64,000 bases of DNA from DATHTC01 sp050262775 (GCA_050262775.1 JBLNEO010000116.1:1-64000), one strand, 5' to 3'. Counted from the stretch's first letter, positions 8,956 to 17,683 are shown. Notes: generated by a model not told the origin, from the sequence alone. Numbers and translations are program-made.

Positions 8956-10332
8956 CTAGCGAACCTGCTTGATCCTTGCGGTTAGTTCTTGCACAAGGTT
9001 GTACACCGACCGATCCTCGCGGATCAGGCGCGCGATCTTGCTCGTCGCGTGGATCACGGTGGTGTGGTCGCGACCGCCGAACTCCTTGCCGATCTTCGGC
9101 AGCGACGAGTCGGTGAGCTCGCGCGAGAGGTACATCGCCACCTGACGCGGGTAGACGATGTTCTGCGAGCGCTTGTCGCCGCAGAGCTCCTCGAGGGACA
9201 ACCCGAAGCGGTCGGAGACGGTCTCCTGGATGCGCTTGATCGAGACCTGCGCCGGCTCGCCCTGGGGGAAGACGTCCTTCAGCACGTCCTGCGCGAGGTC
9301 GACGGTCATCGGCCGCCCCGTCAGCGAGGAGAAGGCGACGACGCGCGTGAGCGCCCCCTCGAGCTCGCGGATGTTCGTCGAGACGCGCCCCGCGATGAAC
9401 GTGAGGAGTTGCGGGTCGCGGATGTCGATGCCGTCCGACTTCACCTTCTTCCGCAGGATCGCCTCGCGGGTCTCGAGGTCGGGAGGCTGGATGTCGGTGA
9501 TGAGCCCCCATTCGAACCGCGACCGCAGTCGCTCCTCGAGCGTCGCGATCTCCCGCGGCGGGCGGTCGCTCGAGAGCACGATCTGCGCGCCCGTCTCGTA
9601 GAGCGAGTTGAAGGTGTGGAAGAACTCCTCCTGGATCCGCTCCTTGCCCTCGAAGAACTGGATGTCGTCGACGAGCAGCAGGTCGTAGTTGCGGTACCGG
9701 TGCTTGAATCCCTCGATGCGCTTGTCGCGGAGCGAGTTGATGAAGTCGTTCATGAACGTCTCGCTCGTCACGTAGCGCGCCGCCATGTGCCCCGTGTGCT
9801 CGGCGACGTACTGCGCGATCGCCTGCATCAGGTGCGTCTTGCCGAGCCCCGTCCCGCCGTAGATGAAGAGCGGGTTGTAGGCCTGCGCCGGCGCCTCCGC
9901 GACCGCGAGCGCCGCCGCGTGCGCGAAGCGGTTCGACGACCCGATCACGAACGAGTCGAACGTGTACTTCGCGTTGAGCTGTCCCGCGGCGCGGGCCGGC
10001 GGCTCGACCGTCGCGGCGAGCGACGGCGCCACGCCTCCGGACGCGGGCTCGGGCCCGTCGTGGACGGTGATCTGGATCCGGCGCTCACGACCGGTCGCGT
10101 CCAGGACGATCGCGCGGAGGAGGCCGACGTAGTGGCCCTCGATCCACTCGCGCGTGAAGTCGTTCGGGACGGCGACGACGAACGCGTCGTCCGAGACGTC
10201 GACCCCCTCCGCGTCCCCGAACCAGGTGCGGTAGGTGGTCTCGTTGAGGGCCCCCTGAAGCCGACTGGCAACCTCGTTCCACACACTCTCGACAGTCAGC
10301 TCGACTGGGGAATCCACGCCTTCGGTCTCCAC
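8956..10332 (-). CDS. dnaA: chromosomal replication initiator protein DnaA
   Basis: 458 residues. Domain I covers roughly residues 1-85 and a short variable linker follows. The AAA+ domain has Walker A GGTGLGKTHL and Walker B LLLVDDIQFF, and the C-terminal DNA-binding domain has the signature GGRDHTTVIHA. DnaA binds DnaA boxes and opens oriC. The GTG at 10332 is preceded by AGGAGG, but very closely; the GTG at 10317 is an alternative start. It is the last gene transcribed away from the origin spacer on this strand. Confidence 0.97.
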   Translation of the reverse strand: METEGVDSPVELTVESVWNEVASRLQGALNETTYRTWFGDAEGVDVSDDAFVVAVPNDFTREWIEGHYVGLLRAIVLDATGRERRIQITVHDGPEPASGGVAPSLAATVEPPARAAGQLNAKYTFDSFVIGSSNRFAHAAALAVAEAPAQAYNPLFIYGGTGLGKTHLMQAIAQYVAEHTGHMAARYVTSETFMNDFINSLRDKRIEGFKHRYRNYDLLLVDDIQFFEGKERIQEEFFHTFNSLYETGAQIVLSSDRPPREIATLEERLRSRFEWGLITDIQPPDLETREAILRKKVKSDGIDIRDPQLLTFIAGRVSTNIRELEGALTRVVAFSSLTGRPMTVDLAQDVLKDVFPQGEPAQVSIKRIQETVSDRFGLSLEELCGDKRSQNIVYPRQVAMYLSRELTDSSLPKIGKEFGGRDHTTVIHATSKIARLIREDRSVYNLVQELTARIKQVR

Positions 10333-10639
10333 TCCTCCTGGACGGAAAGAGGCGCGAGCATAGCAGCGTCTACGAGGGCCGACAATAACCCTTCCAGGGG
10401 GTTAGAGCAAGCGAAAAAGGCCGCTCTTTGCAGGGGTTTTGGCCCGGCGTTCACGACTCTCCACACCTGTGGAAAGCGAGGGGGATAACCTTCGCCGAAG
10501 GCTCGACGTCCCCGCTCTCGGCCCCTTTTCGGTCCGCCCGACCGGCTGTGGAGAACCGGTGGACGGCCGCCTCCGGTAGACTCCCGCGGCGCCGCCGCTG
10601 GGCGGCCTCCCTCCGTCGTCCGCGACCCCCGAGCTCGCC
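10333..10639. other. dnaA-rpmH intergenic region, candidate replication origin
   Basis: 307 bases with no gene, between divergent dnaA and rpmH. A DnaA-box-like TTCTCCACA lies on the minus strand at 10555-10547 (one mismatch to TTATCCACA). Weaker boxes are CTTTCCACA (minus, 10576-10468 side, at 10468-10476) and CTCTCCACA (10457-10465). There is a TAACCC/GGGTTA inverted repeat at 10386-10404 in the most AT-rich part. It must also hold the dnaA and rpmH promoters; TAGACT near 10577 is a possible -10. The assignment as origin rests on gene order and these boxes only. Confidence 0.45.
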
Positions 10640-10774
10640 ATGAAGCGCACCTACCAGCCCAACGTCCGCCGCCGGAAGCGCAAGCACGGTTTTCGCAACC
10701 GGATGGCCACGCGTGCCGGCCGCATGATCCTCAAGCGCCGCCGCAACAAGGGCCGCAAGCGCCTCTCGGCCTGA
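10640..10774 (+). CDS. rpmH: 50S ribosomal protein L34
   Basis: 44 residues, MKRTYQPNVRRRKRKHGFR onward, ending KGRKRLSA. It is the near-invariant, highly basic L34 of the large ribosomal subunit. It is followed 8 bases later by rnpA, the universal bacterial pairing. It heads the plus-strand operon leading away from the origin. Confidence 0.98.
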   Translation: MKRTYQPNVRRRKRKHGFRNRMATRAGRMILKRRRNKGRKRLSA

Positions 10775-10782
10775 GCACGGCC

Positions 10783-11130
10783 GTGCAGCGTCGGAACCGG
10801 CTCTCTCGGTCCCGTGACTTCGACGCGGTCTACCGCCAGGGCCGGTCGGTCGCGACGCGCTTCCTCGTCCTGCACTGGTTCCCGCGCGAGGACGCCGACG
10901 GCGAGCCGCGCCTCGGGTTGTCCGTCCCGCGCGCCGTCGGCAACGCGGTGACGCGCAACCGGATCAAGCGGCAGCTCCGGGAGGCCTGGCGCGGGTTGCC
11001 CACGGCCGTGCCGCCGGGCCACGACTACGTGCTGATCGTCCGCCCGGGGCTCCCCGAGGCGGTCGAGGCGCGCGGCTTCGACTGGCTCGGCGAGCGGGTC
11101 GCCGAGGTGCTCGCGAAGCGGGCGGCGTGA
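10783..11130 (+). CDS. rnpA: ribonuclease P protein component
   Basis: 115 residues starting at GTG. It contains the conserved RNR segment (VTRNRIKRQLREAW) that contacts the P RNA, and the opening LSRSRDFDAVYRQG. It assists the RNA subunit in cutting the 5' leader from precursor tRNAs. The RNA subunit gene is not in this window. It overlaps yidD by GTGA. Confidence 0.96.
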   Translation: MQRRNRLSRSRDFDAVYRQGRSVATRFLVLHWFPREDADGEPRLGLSVPRAVGNAVTRNRIKRQLREAWRGLPTAVPPGHDYVLIVRPGLPEAVEARGFDWLGERVAEVLAKRAA

Positions 11131-11381
11131 CGGCGCGGCTGCTCGTCCTGCTCGTCCGCGGCTACCAGCGGCTGCTGAGCCCGCTCCTCGGCGACCGGTG
11201 CAAGTACCACCCGACGTGCTCGCAGTACGCCGTCGACGCCCTGCGCGAGTACGGCGCGCTGCGCGGCAGCGTCCTCGCCGCCTGGCGCGTGCTCCGCTGC
11301 AACCCCTGGAGCGCCGGCGGCGTCGACCACGCGCACGACCAGACGCTGTTCCGGCGGCGGACCGAGGAGCGCCACGCGTGA
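11127..11381 (+). CDS. yidD: membrane protein insertion efficiency factor YidD
   Basis: 84 residues with the family pattern YQRLLSPLLGDRCKYHPTCSQYAVDAL and RCNPWSAGGVD. YidD is a small amphipathic inner-membrane-associated protein that helps YidC/Sec insertion. It sits between rnpA and yidC, joined to both by 4-base GTGA start/stop overlaps. Confidence 0.96.
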   Translation: MTARLLVLLVRGYQRLLSPLLGDRCKYHPTCSQYAVDALREYGALRGSVLAAWRVLRCNPWSAGGVDHAHDQTLFRRRTEERHA

Positions 11382-12190
11382 TCCTCCTCAGCATCCTCTC
11401 GCCGATCGAGAACGTGATGGAGCAGGCCCTCCGCTGGCTCCACGAGTCGCTCTCGCTGCCGTGGGCGTGGGCGATCGTCGTCCTCACGCTGATCGTCCGG
11501 ATGCTGCTCGTGCCCCTGACGGTGCGGCAGATCCACTCGATGCAGAACCTCCAGAAGCACGCGCCCGAGATGAAGGCGATCCAGGAGCGCTACAAGACCG
11601 ACAAGATCAAGCAGCGCGAGGAGTTGATGGCGTTCTACAAGGAGAACAACATCAACCCCGCGGCGTCGTGCCTGCCGATCGTCGCGCAGATCCCGGTCTT
11701 CATCTCGCTGTACTTCGTGCTGAAGGACTTCGAGAAGGAGGTCTTCCCGGACTACCCGTCCAGCGACCTCGGCTGGCTGAACCTCGTTCCCGACATCACC
11801 GCCCCCGCGAACTCGCACTGGTCGGGGTACCTGCTGATCGTCGTCTACGCCGTGTCGCAGCTGACCTCGACGCTGCTGATGTCGACGACGATGGACCGCG
11901 TCCAGCGGACGATGCTGATCATCCTCCCGCTCGCGTTCGTGTTCGTGATCGTCAACTTCCCCGCCGGGCTGGTGCTCTACTGGGTCACCTCGAACCTGTG
12001 GACGACGGGGCAGGGGCTGATCACGCGGCGGATGATGCCGAAGCCGGTCGTGCCGACGAAGCGCAGCTCGCGAACCCCTGCGCGCGGCGAGCGTGCGAAG
12101 GAGCCCGCGGCGAAGAACGGCGACGATGCGCGGCCGCCGGCGCAGACCGCGCCGCGCAAGGTCAAGCGGAAGAAGAAAGCGCGGCGCTAG
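11378..12190 (+). CDS. yidC: membrane protein insertase YidC/Oxa1 family
   Basis: 270 residues from GTG 11378, which overlaps the yidD stop. It is the short Gram-positive type without the large periplasmic domain. About five membrane segments are visible; the first ends LTLIVRMLLVPLTVRQ and carries the arginine that sits in the hydrophilic groove of YidC. The loop with MKAIQERYK and the lysine/arginine-rich tail (KVKRKKKARR) suit ribosome binding. It inserts membrane proteins alone or with SecYEG. Confidence 0.95.
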   Translation: MILLSILSPIENVMEQALRWLHESLSLPWAWAIVVLTLIVRMLLVPLTVRQIHSMQNLQKHAPEMKAIQERYKTDKIKQREELMAFYKENNINPAASCLPIVAQIPVFISLYFVLKDFEKEVFPDYPSSDLGWLNLVPDITAPANSHWSGYLLIVVYAVSQLTSTLLMSTTMDRVQRTMLIILPLAFVFVIVNFPAGLVLYWVTSNLWTTGQGLITRRMMPKPVVPTKRSSRTPARGERAKEPAAKNGDDARPPAQTAPRKVKRKKKARR

Positions 12191-12867
12191 TGGCCGGGGG
12201 TGAGCCGCGCCGCGTCGAGGGGACGGGCGAGACCGTCGGCGAGGCGAAGTGGAACGCCCTTCGCGAGCTCGAGCGGCTGTACCCGCGTGTCGACAAGGCC
12301 GCGGTCGAGTTCCAGGTCGTCTCGGAAGGCGAGCGGGGCCTCCTCGGCGTGGGGTTCGCGCCCGCGCGGGTGGTCGCCGTCGCACCGGAGCGGGAGGACG
12401 ACGACGACGCTGCCGACAGCCCCCTGGCCGCCGACGTCCGGTCGCTCGTCGCGCTGATCGCCGGCGAGCTCGGCATCCCCTGCCGGATCGATGTCGCCGA
12501 GGACGACGCCACGGTCACCGTCACCTGCACCGGGCCCGATCTCGGGATGCTGATCGGGAAGCACGGGCAGACGATCGACGCGGCCCAGTACCTGCTGAAC
12601 GCGATCGTCGCGAAGGACCGGCAGGAGTCGCGGAAGGAGGTGGTCGTCGACGCGGCCGGCTACCGCGCCCGGCGCACGGCGACGCTCGAGGCGCTCGCCC
12701 TGCGGACGGCCGAGCAGGCGCTCGCGTCGGGGGCGCCCGTCGAGCTCGAGCCGATGACCGCCGTGGAGCGCAAGGTCGTCCACCTCCGGCTCAAGGAGGT
12801 CGACGGGGTCGAGACGACGAGCGAGGGGACGGAGCCGAACCGCTACGTCGTCGTCCACCCCATCTGA
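12190..12867 (+). CDS. jag: Jag/KhpB RNA-binding protein
   Basis: 225 residues from a GTG sharing its G with the yidC stop. Three domains are seen: a Jag-N domain (about 12-58, with EGERGLLGVGFAPARV), a KH domain (about 75-150) with the nucleic-acid loop IGKHGQTIDA, and an R3H domain near the end (MTAVERKVVHLRLKEV). KhpB binds RNA, often with KhpA, and affects cell division and elongation in Gram-positives. Acidic spacing around residues 65-75 links Jag-N to KH. Confidence 0.92.
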   Translation: MAGGEPRRVEGTGETVGEAKWNALRELERLYPRVDKAAVEFQVVSEGERGLLGVGFAPARVVAVAPEREDDDDAADSPLAADVRSLVALIAGELGIPCRIDVAEDDATVTVTCTGPDLGMLIGKHGQTIDAAQYLLNAIVAKDRQESRKEVVVDAAGYRARRTATLEALALRTAEQALASGAPVELEPMTAVERKVVHLRLKEVDGVETTSEGTEPNRYVVVHPI

Positions 12868-12895
12868 CGCGCTGCTCGACCGCTGGCTCGATGCC

Positions 12896-13450
12896 GTGCT
12901 CGCCACGCCCGGGTTGACCGCGCTGGCCGATCGGGACGAGGCGCGCCGCGTGCTGCTCGACGACGCGCTGCGCGGTGTCGACCTCGTGCGGCGCGTCGGC
13001 GGGTCGATCGTGGACGTCGGCTCGGGCGGCGGCACGCCCGGGATCCCGCTCGCCGTGGCGTTGCCCGACCGGCTCGTGACCCTGCTCGAGGCGGAGCGGC
13101 GCAAGGCGTCGTTCCTCGAGACGTGGGCGGCGGAGCTGCCCAATCTGCGCGTCGTGTGGGGGCGTGCCGAGGAGCAGCCGGTCGAGTCGTGGGGCGTCGC
13201 CGTCGCGAAGGCGCTGGCGCACCCGGCCACGGCGGCGGAGTGGTGCCTCCCGCTCGTCCGGGAGGGAGGCGCCGTCGTCCTGTGGGTCGGGCCGTCGGCG
13301 GAGGCGTCGCGTGTCGCCGCCGTCGCGGAGCGGATCGGGGGCGCGCTCGAGGACGCTCCGCGGGGCTTCCTCGTCCTGCGGAAGCTCGGCCCGACCCCGC
13401 CCGGGTTCCCGCGTCGCCCCGGGATGGCGAAGAAGCGCCCGCTCGCCTGA
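12896..13450 (+). CDS. rsmG: 16S rRNA (guanine527-N7)-methyltransferase RsmG
   Basis: 184 residues from GTG 12896. It has the SAM-binding loop VDVGSGGGTPGIPLA, the LEAERRKASFLE segment and the C-terminal lysine-rich KLGPTPPGFPRRPGMAKKRPL. RsmG makes m7G527 in 16S rRNA. The GTG start cuts the family's N-terminal helix: in-frame LLDRWLDAVLATPGLTAL begins at a CTG at 12872, four bases after the jag stop, with no ATG/GTG/TTG between 12842 and 12896. The true start may be that CTG. Confidence 0.9.
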   Translation: MLATPGLTALADRDEARRVLLDDALRGVDLVRRVGGSIVDVGSGGGTPGIPLAVALPDRLVTLLEAERRKASFLETWAAELPNLRVVWGRAEEQPVESWGVAVAKALAHPATAAEWCLPLVREGGAVVLWVGPSAEASRVAAVAERIGGALEDAPRGFLVLRKLGPTPPGFPRRPGMAKKRPLA

Positions 13451-13489
13451 CGGGGGTTCCACGGCGCCAGGAGCGTCCGCCCTCGCGAC

Positions 13490-13495
13490 TACCCT
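13490..13495 (+). promoter_or_regulatory. -10 element for leaderless parA
   Basis: TACCCT ends 6 bases before the parA GTG and no Shine-Dalgarno is present, so the transcript probably begins at or next to the start codon. Confidence 0.45.
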
Positions 13496-13501
13496 GGCTC
13501 C

Positions 13502-14257
13502 GTGGCTGGGCGGATCTACGCGCTCGCGAACCAGAAGGGCGGCGTCGGCAAGACGACCACGGCGATCAACCTCGCCGCGTGCCTCGCCGAGGCCGGGCAG
13601 CGGGCGCTCGTGGTCGACCTCGACCCGCAGGCGAACGCCACCTCGGGTCTCGGCGCGCGTGCGAACGGCGTCTCGAGCTACGACCTCCTCGACGGGGTGC
13701 CGCTCGGCGACCTCGCGCGGCCGACGCGGTTCCCCAACCTCGACCTCGTCCCCGCGAAGCCCGCTCTCGCCGGCGCGGTCGTCGAGCTCGCCCGCCGCGA
13801 CGGCGCAGACCGCTATCTCGCAGAGGCGCTCGCCGGCGCCGTCGACGCCTGGGACTTCGTGTTCCTCGACTGTCCGCCCTCGCTCGGGCCGCTGACGGTG
13901 AACGCGCTCGCCGCCGCGGATCGCGTGCTCGTCCCGGTGCAGGCCGAGTACTACGCGCTCGAGGGCCTCGCGCAGCTCGTCGAGTCCGTCGACCTGATCC
14001 GCGTGCGGCTCAACCCGCGGCTGCGCATCGGCGGCGTCCTCCTGACCATGGTCGACGGCCGGACGCGCCTCGCCGCGGAGGTGTCCGACGAGGTGCGGCG
14101 CCACTTCGGCGACCTCGTGTTCACCACGGTCGTGCCGCGCTCCGTGCGCCTCGCCGAGGCGCCGAGCCACGGGCTGCCGGCGATCGCGTACGACCGGCGT
14201 TCGGCCGGCGCCGACGCGTACTGGAAGGTGGCGATGGAGCTTGTCGAGCGTCCCTAG
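13502..14257 (+). CDS. parA: chromosome partitioning ATPase ParA/Soj
   Basis: 251 residues with the deviant Walker A KGGVGKTTTAINLA near residue 12, the VVDLDPQAN box and the DFVFLDCPPSLGPLT Walker B region. ParA binds DNA non-specifically as an ATP dimer and is released by ParB, moving origins apart. It lies right before parB in the origin region, as in most bacteria, with parB starting inside its 3' end. Confidence 0.96.
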   Translation: MAGRIYALANQKGGVGKTTTAINLAACLAEAGQRALVVDLDPQANATSGLGARANGVSSYDLLDGVPLGDLARPTRFPNLDLVPAKPALAGAVVELARRDGADRYLAEALAGAVDAWDFVFLDCPPSLGPLTVNALAAADRVLVPVQAEYYALEGLAQLVESVDLIRVRLNPRLRIGGVLLTMVDGRTRLAAEVSDEVRRHFGDLVFTTVVPRSVRLAEAPSHGLPAIAYDRRSAGADAYWKVAMELVERP

Positions 14258-15086
14258 GCGCGGCCTCGGTCGCGGCCTCGAGGTCCTGATCGGCGGGGGA
14301 GACGGCTCGCACGAGCTGACGGAGCTTCCGGTTGCCGACATCCACCCGAACCCGCGCCAGCCGAGGCGGCACTTCGAGGCGGAGGCCGTGACCGGCCTCG
14401 CCGAGTCGATTCGCGCACAGGGGCTCATCCAGCCCGTGGTCGTCCGGCCGAGGCCCGCGGGCGGCTACGAGCTGATCGCCGGCGAGCGCCGCTGGCGGGC
14501 GGCGAGGGAGGCCGGGATGGAGGCGGTGCCCGCGGTCGTCCGGGCGGCGGGCGACCGGGAGTCGCTCCTGCTCGCGGTCGTCGAGAACGTCGCGCGGGAG
14601 GATCTGAACCCGGTCGAGGAGGCGCGGGCCTACGCCGTGCTGATCGACGAGTTCGGTCTCTCGCTCGGGGACGTCTCGACGCGTGTCGGCCGCTCCAAGC
14701 CCGCGGTCTCGAATCGCGTCCGCCTGCTCGAGCTCCCGACGGACGTGCTCGGCATGGTCGAGCGAGGCAAGCTCTCCGAGGGCCACGCCCGGGCGGTCCT
14801 CGCCGTGCCCGACCAGGACGGGCGCAGGCGGCTCGCTCGCCGGATCGTGCAGAAGGGGATGACGGTCCGCGCCGCGGAGCAGGCGGCCCGCTGGTCCGGC
14901 GCGCGGACGAGGCCGCGCCGCGCCGGGGCGCCGGTCGACCCCGACCTCGCTGCCCGCGTCCGCTCCCAGCTCGAGCGCCTCGTGGGCCGGCCCGTGCGCG
15001 TCACCGCCCACCGCGTCGAGATCCCGTTCGCGGACGAGTACGAGCTGGCCGAGCTCGCCGAGGCGCTCGAGGGCCTCCGCCCGTAA
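14241..15086 (+). CDS. parB: chromosome partitioning protein ParB
   Basis: 281 residues from TTG 14241, overlapping parA by 17 bases. The CTP-binding domain has LPVADIHPNPRQPRR, the GERRWRAA arginine patch and ENVAREDLNPVEEA. The helix-turn-helix is LGDVSTRVGRSKPAVSNRVRLL, and the basic C-terminus dimerises. ParB is a CTP-dependent clamp that loads at parS and spreads. A parS-like palindrome is present at 30111-30126. Confidence 0.96.
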   Translation: MSSVPRRGLGRGLEVLIGGGDGSHELTELPVADIHPNPRQPRRHFEAEAVTGLAESIRAQGLIQPVVVRPRPAGGYELIAGERRWRAAREAGMEAVPAVVRAAGDRESLLLAVVENVAREDLNPVEEARAYAVLIDEFGLSLGDVSTRVGRSKPAVSNRVRLLELPTDVLGMVERGKLSEGHARAVLAVPDQDGRRRLARRIVQKGMTVRAAEQAARWSGARTRPRRAGAPVDPDLAARVRSQLERLVGRPVRVTAHRVEIPFADEYELAELAEALEGLRP

Positions 15087-15116
15087 CCGGATCGAGCGGG
15101 CCTTCGTTGACCCTGT

Positions 15117-15365
15117 GTGCACGGGCACTGGCTCCATGACATCGAGTCCCTCGAGGCGATCTCCCAGGACGACAGTGCGCGGCGGATCTTCCTGCGCATG
15201 TCGGCGATGTCGCAGGAGGGGACGCTCGACCGCTTCCTGTTCGAGCTGAGCGTCGACCCCGAGCTCGACGCCGAGACGAAGGCGACGCTCTCGGAGCTCG
15301 GCCGCGACCACTCGTTCCTGCTGGCGCTCGAGGACTACTGCCGCCGCACCCACGTGGTCCACTGA
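15117..15365 (+). CDS. uncharacterised 82-residue protein
   Basis: I do not recognise this family. GTG start; the product is acidic and helical with histidines at both ends (MHGHWLHD ... YCRRTHVVH) and the middle DPELDAETKATLSELGRDHSFLLALEDY. It lies 30 bases after parB, in the same direction, and a strong hairpin follows its stop. Position suggests it may be read through from parAB. No signal peptide or membrane segment is seen. Confidence 0.6.
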   Translation: MHGHWLHDIESLEAISQDDSARRIFLRMSAMSQEGTLDRFLFELSVDPELDAETKATLSELGRDHSFLLALEDYCRRTHVVH

Positions 15366-15366
15366 C

Positions 15367-15386
15367 GAGGCCCCGTGCGGGGCCTC
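15367..15386. terminator. hairpin between the 82-aa gene and tRNA-Ile
   Basis: GAGGCCCC-GTGC-GGGGCCTC is a perfect 8-bp stem one base after the stop codon. It lies between two convergent transcripts and could serve both. No U-tract. Confidence 0.6.
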
Positions 15387-15398
15387 GGGAGGTGGAGG

Positions 15399-15472
<74 letters not shown>

Positions 15473-15566
15473 GCGGGAGCGCGATTGTAGCGACAGCGTG
15501 CCGCTCCCGAAGCCTGGTTTCGGGCCGACCCCCCTGAGCTATCCTCGGACGGAGGAGCCAGGCGCG

Positions 15567-16061
15567 ATGCAGCAGATGGTCATCTACGGCGTGAGCTTCG
15601 ACCTCGTCGGCAAGCAGCCGATCGTGCTCCTGAAGACGGCCGAGGGGAACAAGTTCCTCCCCATCTGGATCGGCCACTCGGAGGCCGCGGCGATCCTCAT
15701 GAAGCTCCAGAACAACGAGAGCGCGCGGCCGATGACGCACGACCTGTTCACCGACGTGCTCGGTCAGCTCGACGCGCGCGTCGCCCGCGTCACGGTCACG
15801 GAGCTGCGCGAGAACACCTTCTACGCGCAGATCACGCTCCAGCAGGACGGGTCCGAGATCGAGGTCGACTCGCGGCCGTCCGACGCGATCGCCCTCGCGA
15901 TCCGGGCCGAGGCGCCGATCTTCGTCGCCGACGAGGTGATCGACGAGTCGGCGATCGAGTTCGAGGGCGAGGAGATCAACGAGGAGGAGATGGTCGACGA
16001 GTTCAAGCGGTTCCTCGACCGCGTCTCCCCCGACGAGTTCGCGTCGGACTCGGACGAGTAG
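15567..16061 (+). CDS. bifunctional nuclease family protein (DUF151)
   Basis: 164 residues from ATG 15567, which has GGAGGA 10 bases upstream. The core LLKTAEGNKFLPIWIGHSEAAAI, LTHD-type region, and VDSRPSDAIALAIRAEAPIFV with the acidic C-terminal tail are the DUF151 signature. Some plant and bacterial members act on DNA and RNA; in most bacteria the role is unknown. TATCCT upstream (about 15540) is a possible -10. Adjacent to a convergent chorismate mutase gene. Confidence 0.88.
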   Translation: MQQMVIYGVSFDLVGKQPIVLLKTAEGNKFLPIWIGHSEAAAILMKLQNNESARPMTHDLFTDVLGQLDARVARVTVTELRENTFYAQITLQQDGSEIEVDSRPSDAIALAIRAEAPIFVADEVIDESAIEFEGEEINEEEMVDEFKRFLDRVSPDEFASDSDE

Positions 16062-16331
16062 TCAGCGCTCGAGCTCGCGCTTCGTCAGCGCGAGCACCGT
16101 CTCGATCAGCTCCCGCACGCCCTCGGGCGACAGCGGGCCCGCGTTCGCGGCCTGCAGCTCGGCCACGAGCCGCGCCTCGCGCTCGGGGTCGAGGAAGGCG
16201 ATCCCGCGCGCCTCCTTGTACGCCTTGAGCTCTGCGACGAGCCGCAGCCGCTCGTTCACGGCCTCGACGACGGCGCGGTCGCGCGCCGCGATCCGGCCCC
16301 GCAGCTCGTCGACGTGCGGATCCCGGCTCAC
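16062..16331 (-). CDS. chorismate mutase, AroQ class II
   Basis: 89 residues from GTG 16331, overlapping the transpeptidase stop by GTGA. It is an all-helical AroQ protein: ELRGRIAARDRAVVEAVNERLRLVAELKAYKEARG ... DPEREARLVAEL. It has the arginine and lysine pattern that binds chorismate. The reaction is chorismate to prephenate, for phenylalanine and tyrosine synthesis. It stands in an unexpected operon behind two envelope genes, so its expression seems tied to them. No other aromatic pathway gene is adjacent. Confidence 0.88.
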   Translation of the reverse strand: MSRDPHVDELRGRIAARDRAVVEAVNERLRLVAELKAYKEARGIAFLDPEREARLVAELQAANAGPLSPEGVRELIETVLALTKRELER

Positions 16332-17683
16332 CAGTAGATGACGACCGTCTGCCCCTCCGCGAACTGCGCGAAGAGCCGCGGCGCGATCCACATGGGAACG
16401 CGGACGCAGCCGTGCGAGGCGGGGTAGGCCGGGACGGACGGGTAGCCGTGGATCGCGAAGCCGCGGAGGAAGTACATCGGGTACCAGAGCACCCAGTCCC
16501 AGCCGACGATCTTCCGGTAGATGTGGAACGACCCGAGCGGCGTGTTCCCGGTGGCGCCGGTGGAGACGTGGACGACGGCGGTGACACGGCTGTCGCGGAC
16601 CGCCATCAGGTACTGGCCGCCCTTGCTGACCTCGATGTGGGAGCCGCGCTGCCGCGGCATCGGCGCCCGTGCGCCGACGAGACGCCGCCAGGTCCGCTCG
16701 TCGAGCCGTCCCGTCTGCGGGAGACGCTCGACCGCCTGGAAGGCCAGCACGGCCTGCAGCGTCTCGAACCCGAAGGTGCCGTCGGCCGCCGGCAGCGCGT
16801 AGTGGAGCTCGGCCAGCCGTCGCTCGAGCGCGAGCACGCCCGCGCCGCGTGAGCCGAGCGCGAGGTCGGGCCGTGCGACGACGGCGCTGAGGGTCTTCGG
16901 CCTCGCGGCGAGGTAGCCGTCGGCCGGCTCGACCGCGACCCGCACCGACAGGAGCGCGGGCGCGCCCGACGGGAGGCGCACCGCCGCCGCCCCGGCATAC
17001 GTCCCGCCGGCGACGCGCCTGCCGCCGCGGGTGACGCGGACGACGAGCCGCCCGGCCGCCGCCGGGCGCACGCGCGCGACGAGCCGCAGCGGCTCCCCGA
17101 CGACGCCCGAGCCGACGACGCGTGCCTCGACCGCCGGCACGAGGGCCGTGGCATCCGGTTGCGAGTCGTACCCGGCCACCCTGGCTCGGAACGGCCCGCG
17201 GGAGAGCAGGCGGCCGCGCAGCACGAAGCCGCCGCCCTCGCCGGTCCGGCCGCGGGCGACGGCGCTCCGCGGCCCGCGGATCTCCACCGCGGCGCGCGCG
17301 ATCGCGGGCCAGATCGACCCGGTGAAGCGTCCGCGCCCGCCGTAGCGCCCGCGCACGGGGGCGTCGAAGGCGATGCGGTACGCGGTGACGACCGCCTCGG
17401 CGCGCGACTCCTCGCCCGTGGCGCTCACCGCCGTCGCGAGGGCCCGGTAGACGCCGGCGGTCGCGTAGTCGTGGCGGACGGTCGTGCCCTCGGCGGTCGT
17501 CCCGTCGCCGAAGTCCCAGCGCACGATCGTGGCGTCGGTCTGCGCCGTGAACGTCACGGGCAGCGGCGCCAGCCCCGCGGTGCGATCCGCCGCCACCGCC
17601 AGCGACGGCGCCGCGGCGTGCGCGAACGGTGCCGTCGCCAGGGCGGCGACGGCGGCGAGCGTCGTCGCGGCGCCGCGCGTCAC
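16328..17683 (-). CDS. L,D-transpeptidase with PKD and peptidoglycan-binding domains
   Basis: 451 residues from GTG 17683. A signal peptide (TTLAAVAALATAPFAHA) is followed by a PKD-like fold (WDFGDGTTAEGTTVRHDY), a beta-rich middle, and a peptidoglycan-binding domain (GVLALERRLAELHY ... GFETLQAVLAFQ). The C-terminal YkuD catalytic domain contains the HGYPSV ... ASHGCVRVP motif with nucleophile cysteine. It makes 3-3 crosslinks or anchors proteins outside the membrane. It overlaps both neighbours by GTGA. Confidence 0.92.
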   Translation of the reverse strand: MTRGAATTLAAVAALATAPFAHAAAPSLAVAADRTAGLAPLPVTFTAQTDATIVRWDFGDGTTAEGTTVRHDYATAGVYRALATAVSATGEESRAEAVVTAYRIAFDAPVRGRYGGRGRFTGSIWPAIARAAVEIRGPRSAVARGRTGEGGGFVLRGRLLSRGPFRARVAGYDSQPDATALVPAVEARVVGSGVVGEPLRLVARVRPAAAGRLVVRVTRGGRRVAGGTYAGAAAVRLPSGAPALLSVRVAVEPADGYLAARPKTLSAVVARPDLALGSRGAGVLALERRLAELHYALPAADGTFGFETLQAVLAFQAVERLPQTGRLDERTWRRLVGARAPMPRQRGSHIEVSKGGQYLMAVRDSRVTAVVHVSTGATGNTPLGSFHIYRKIVGWDWVLWYPMYFLRGFAIHGYPSVPAYPASHGCVRVPMWIAPRLFAQFAEGQTVVIYW

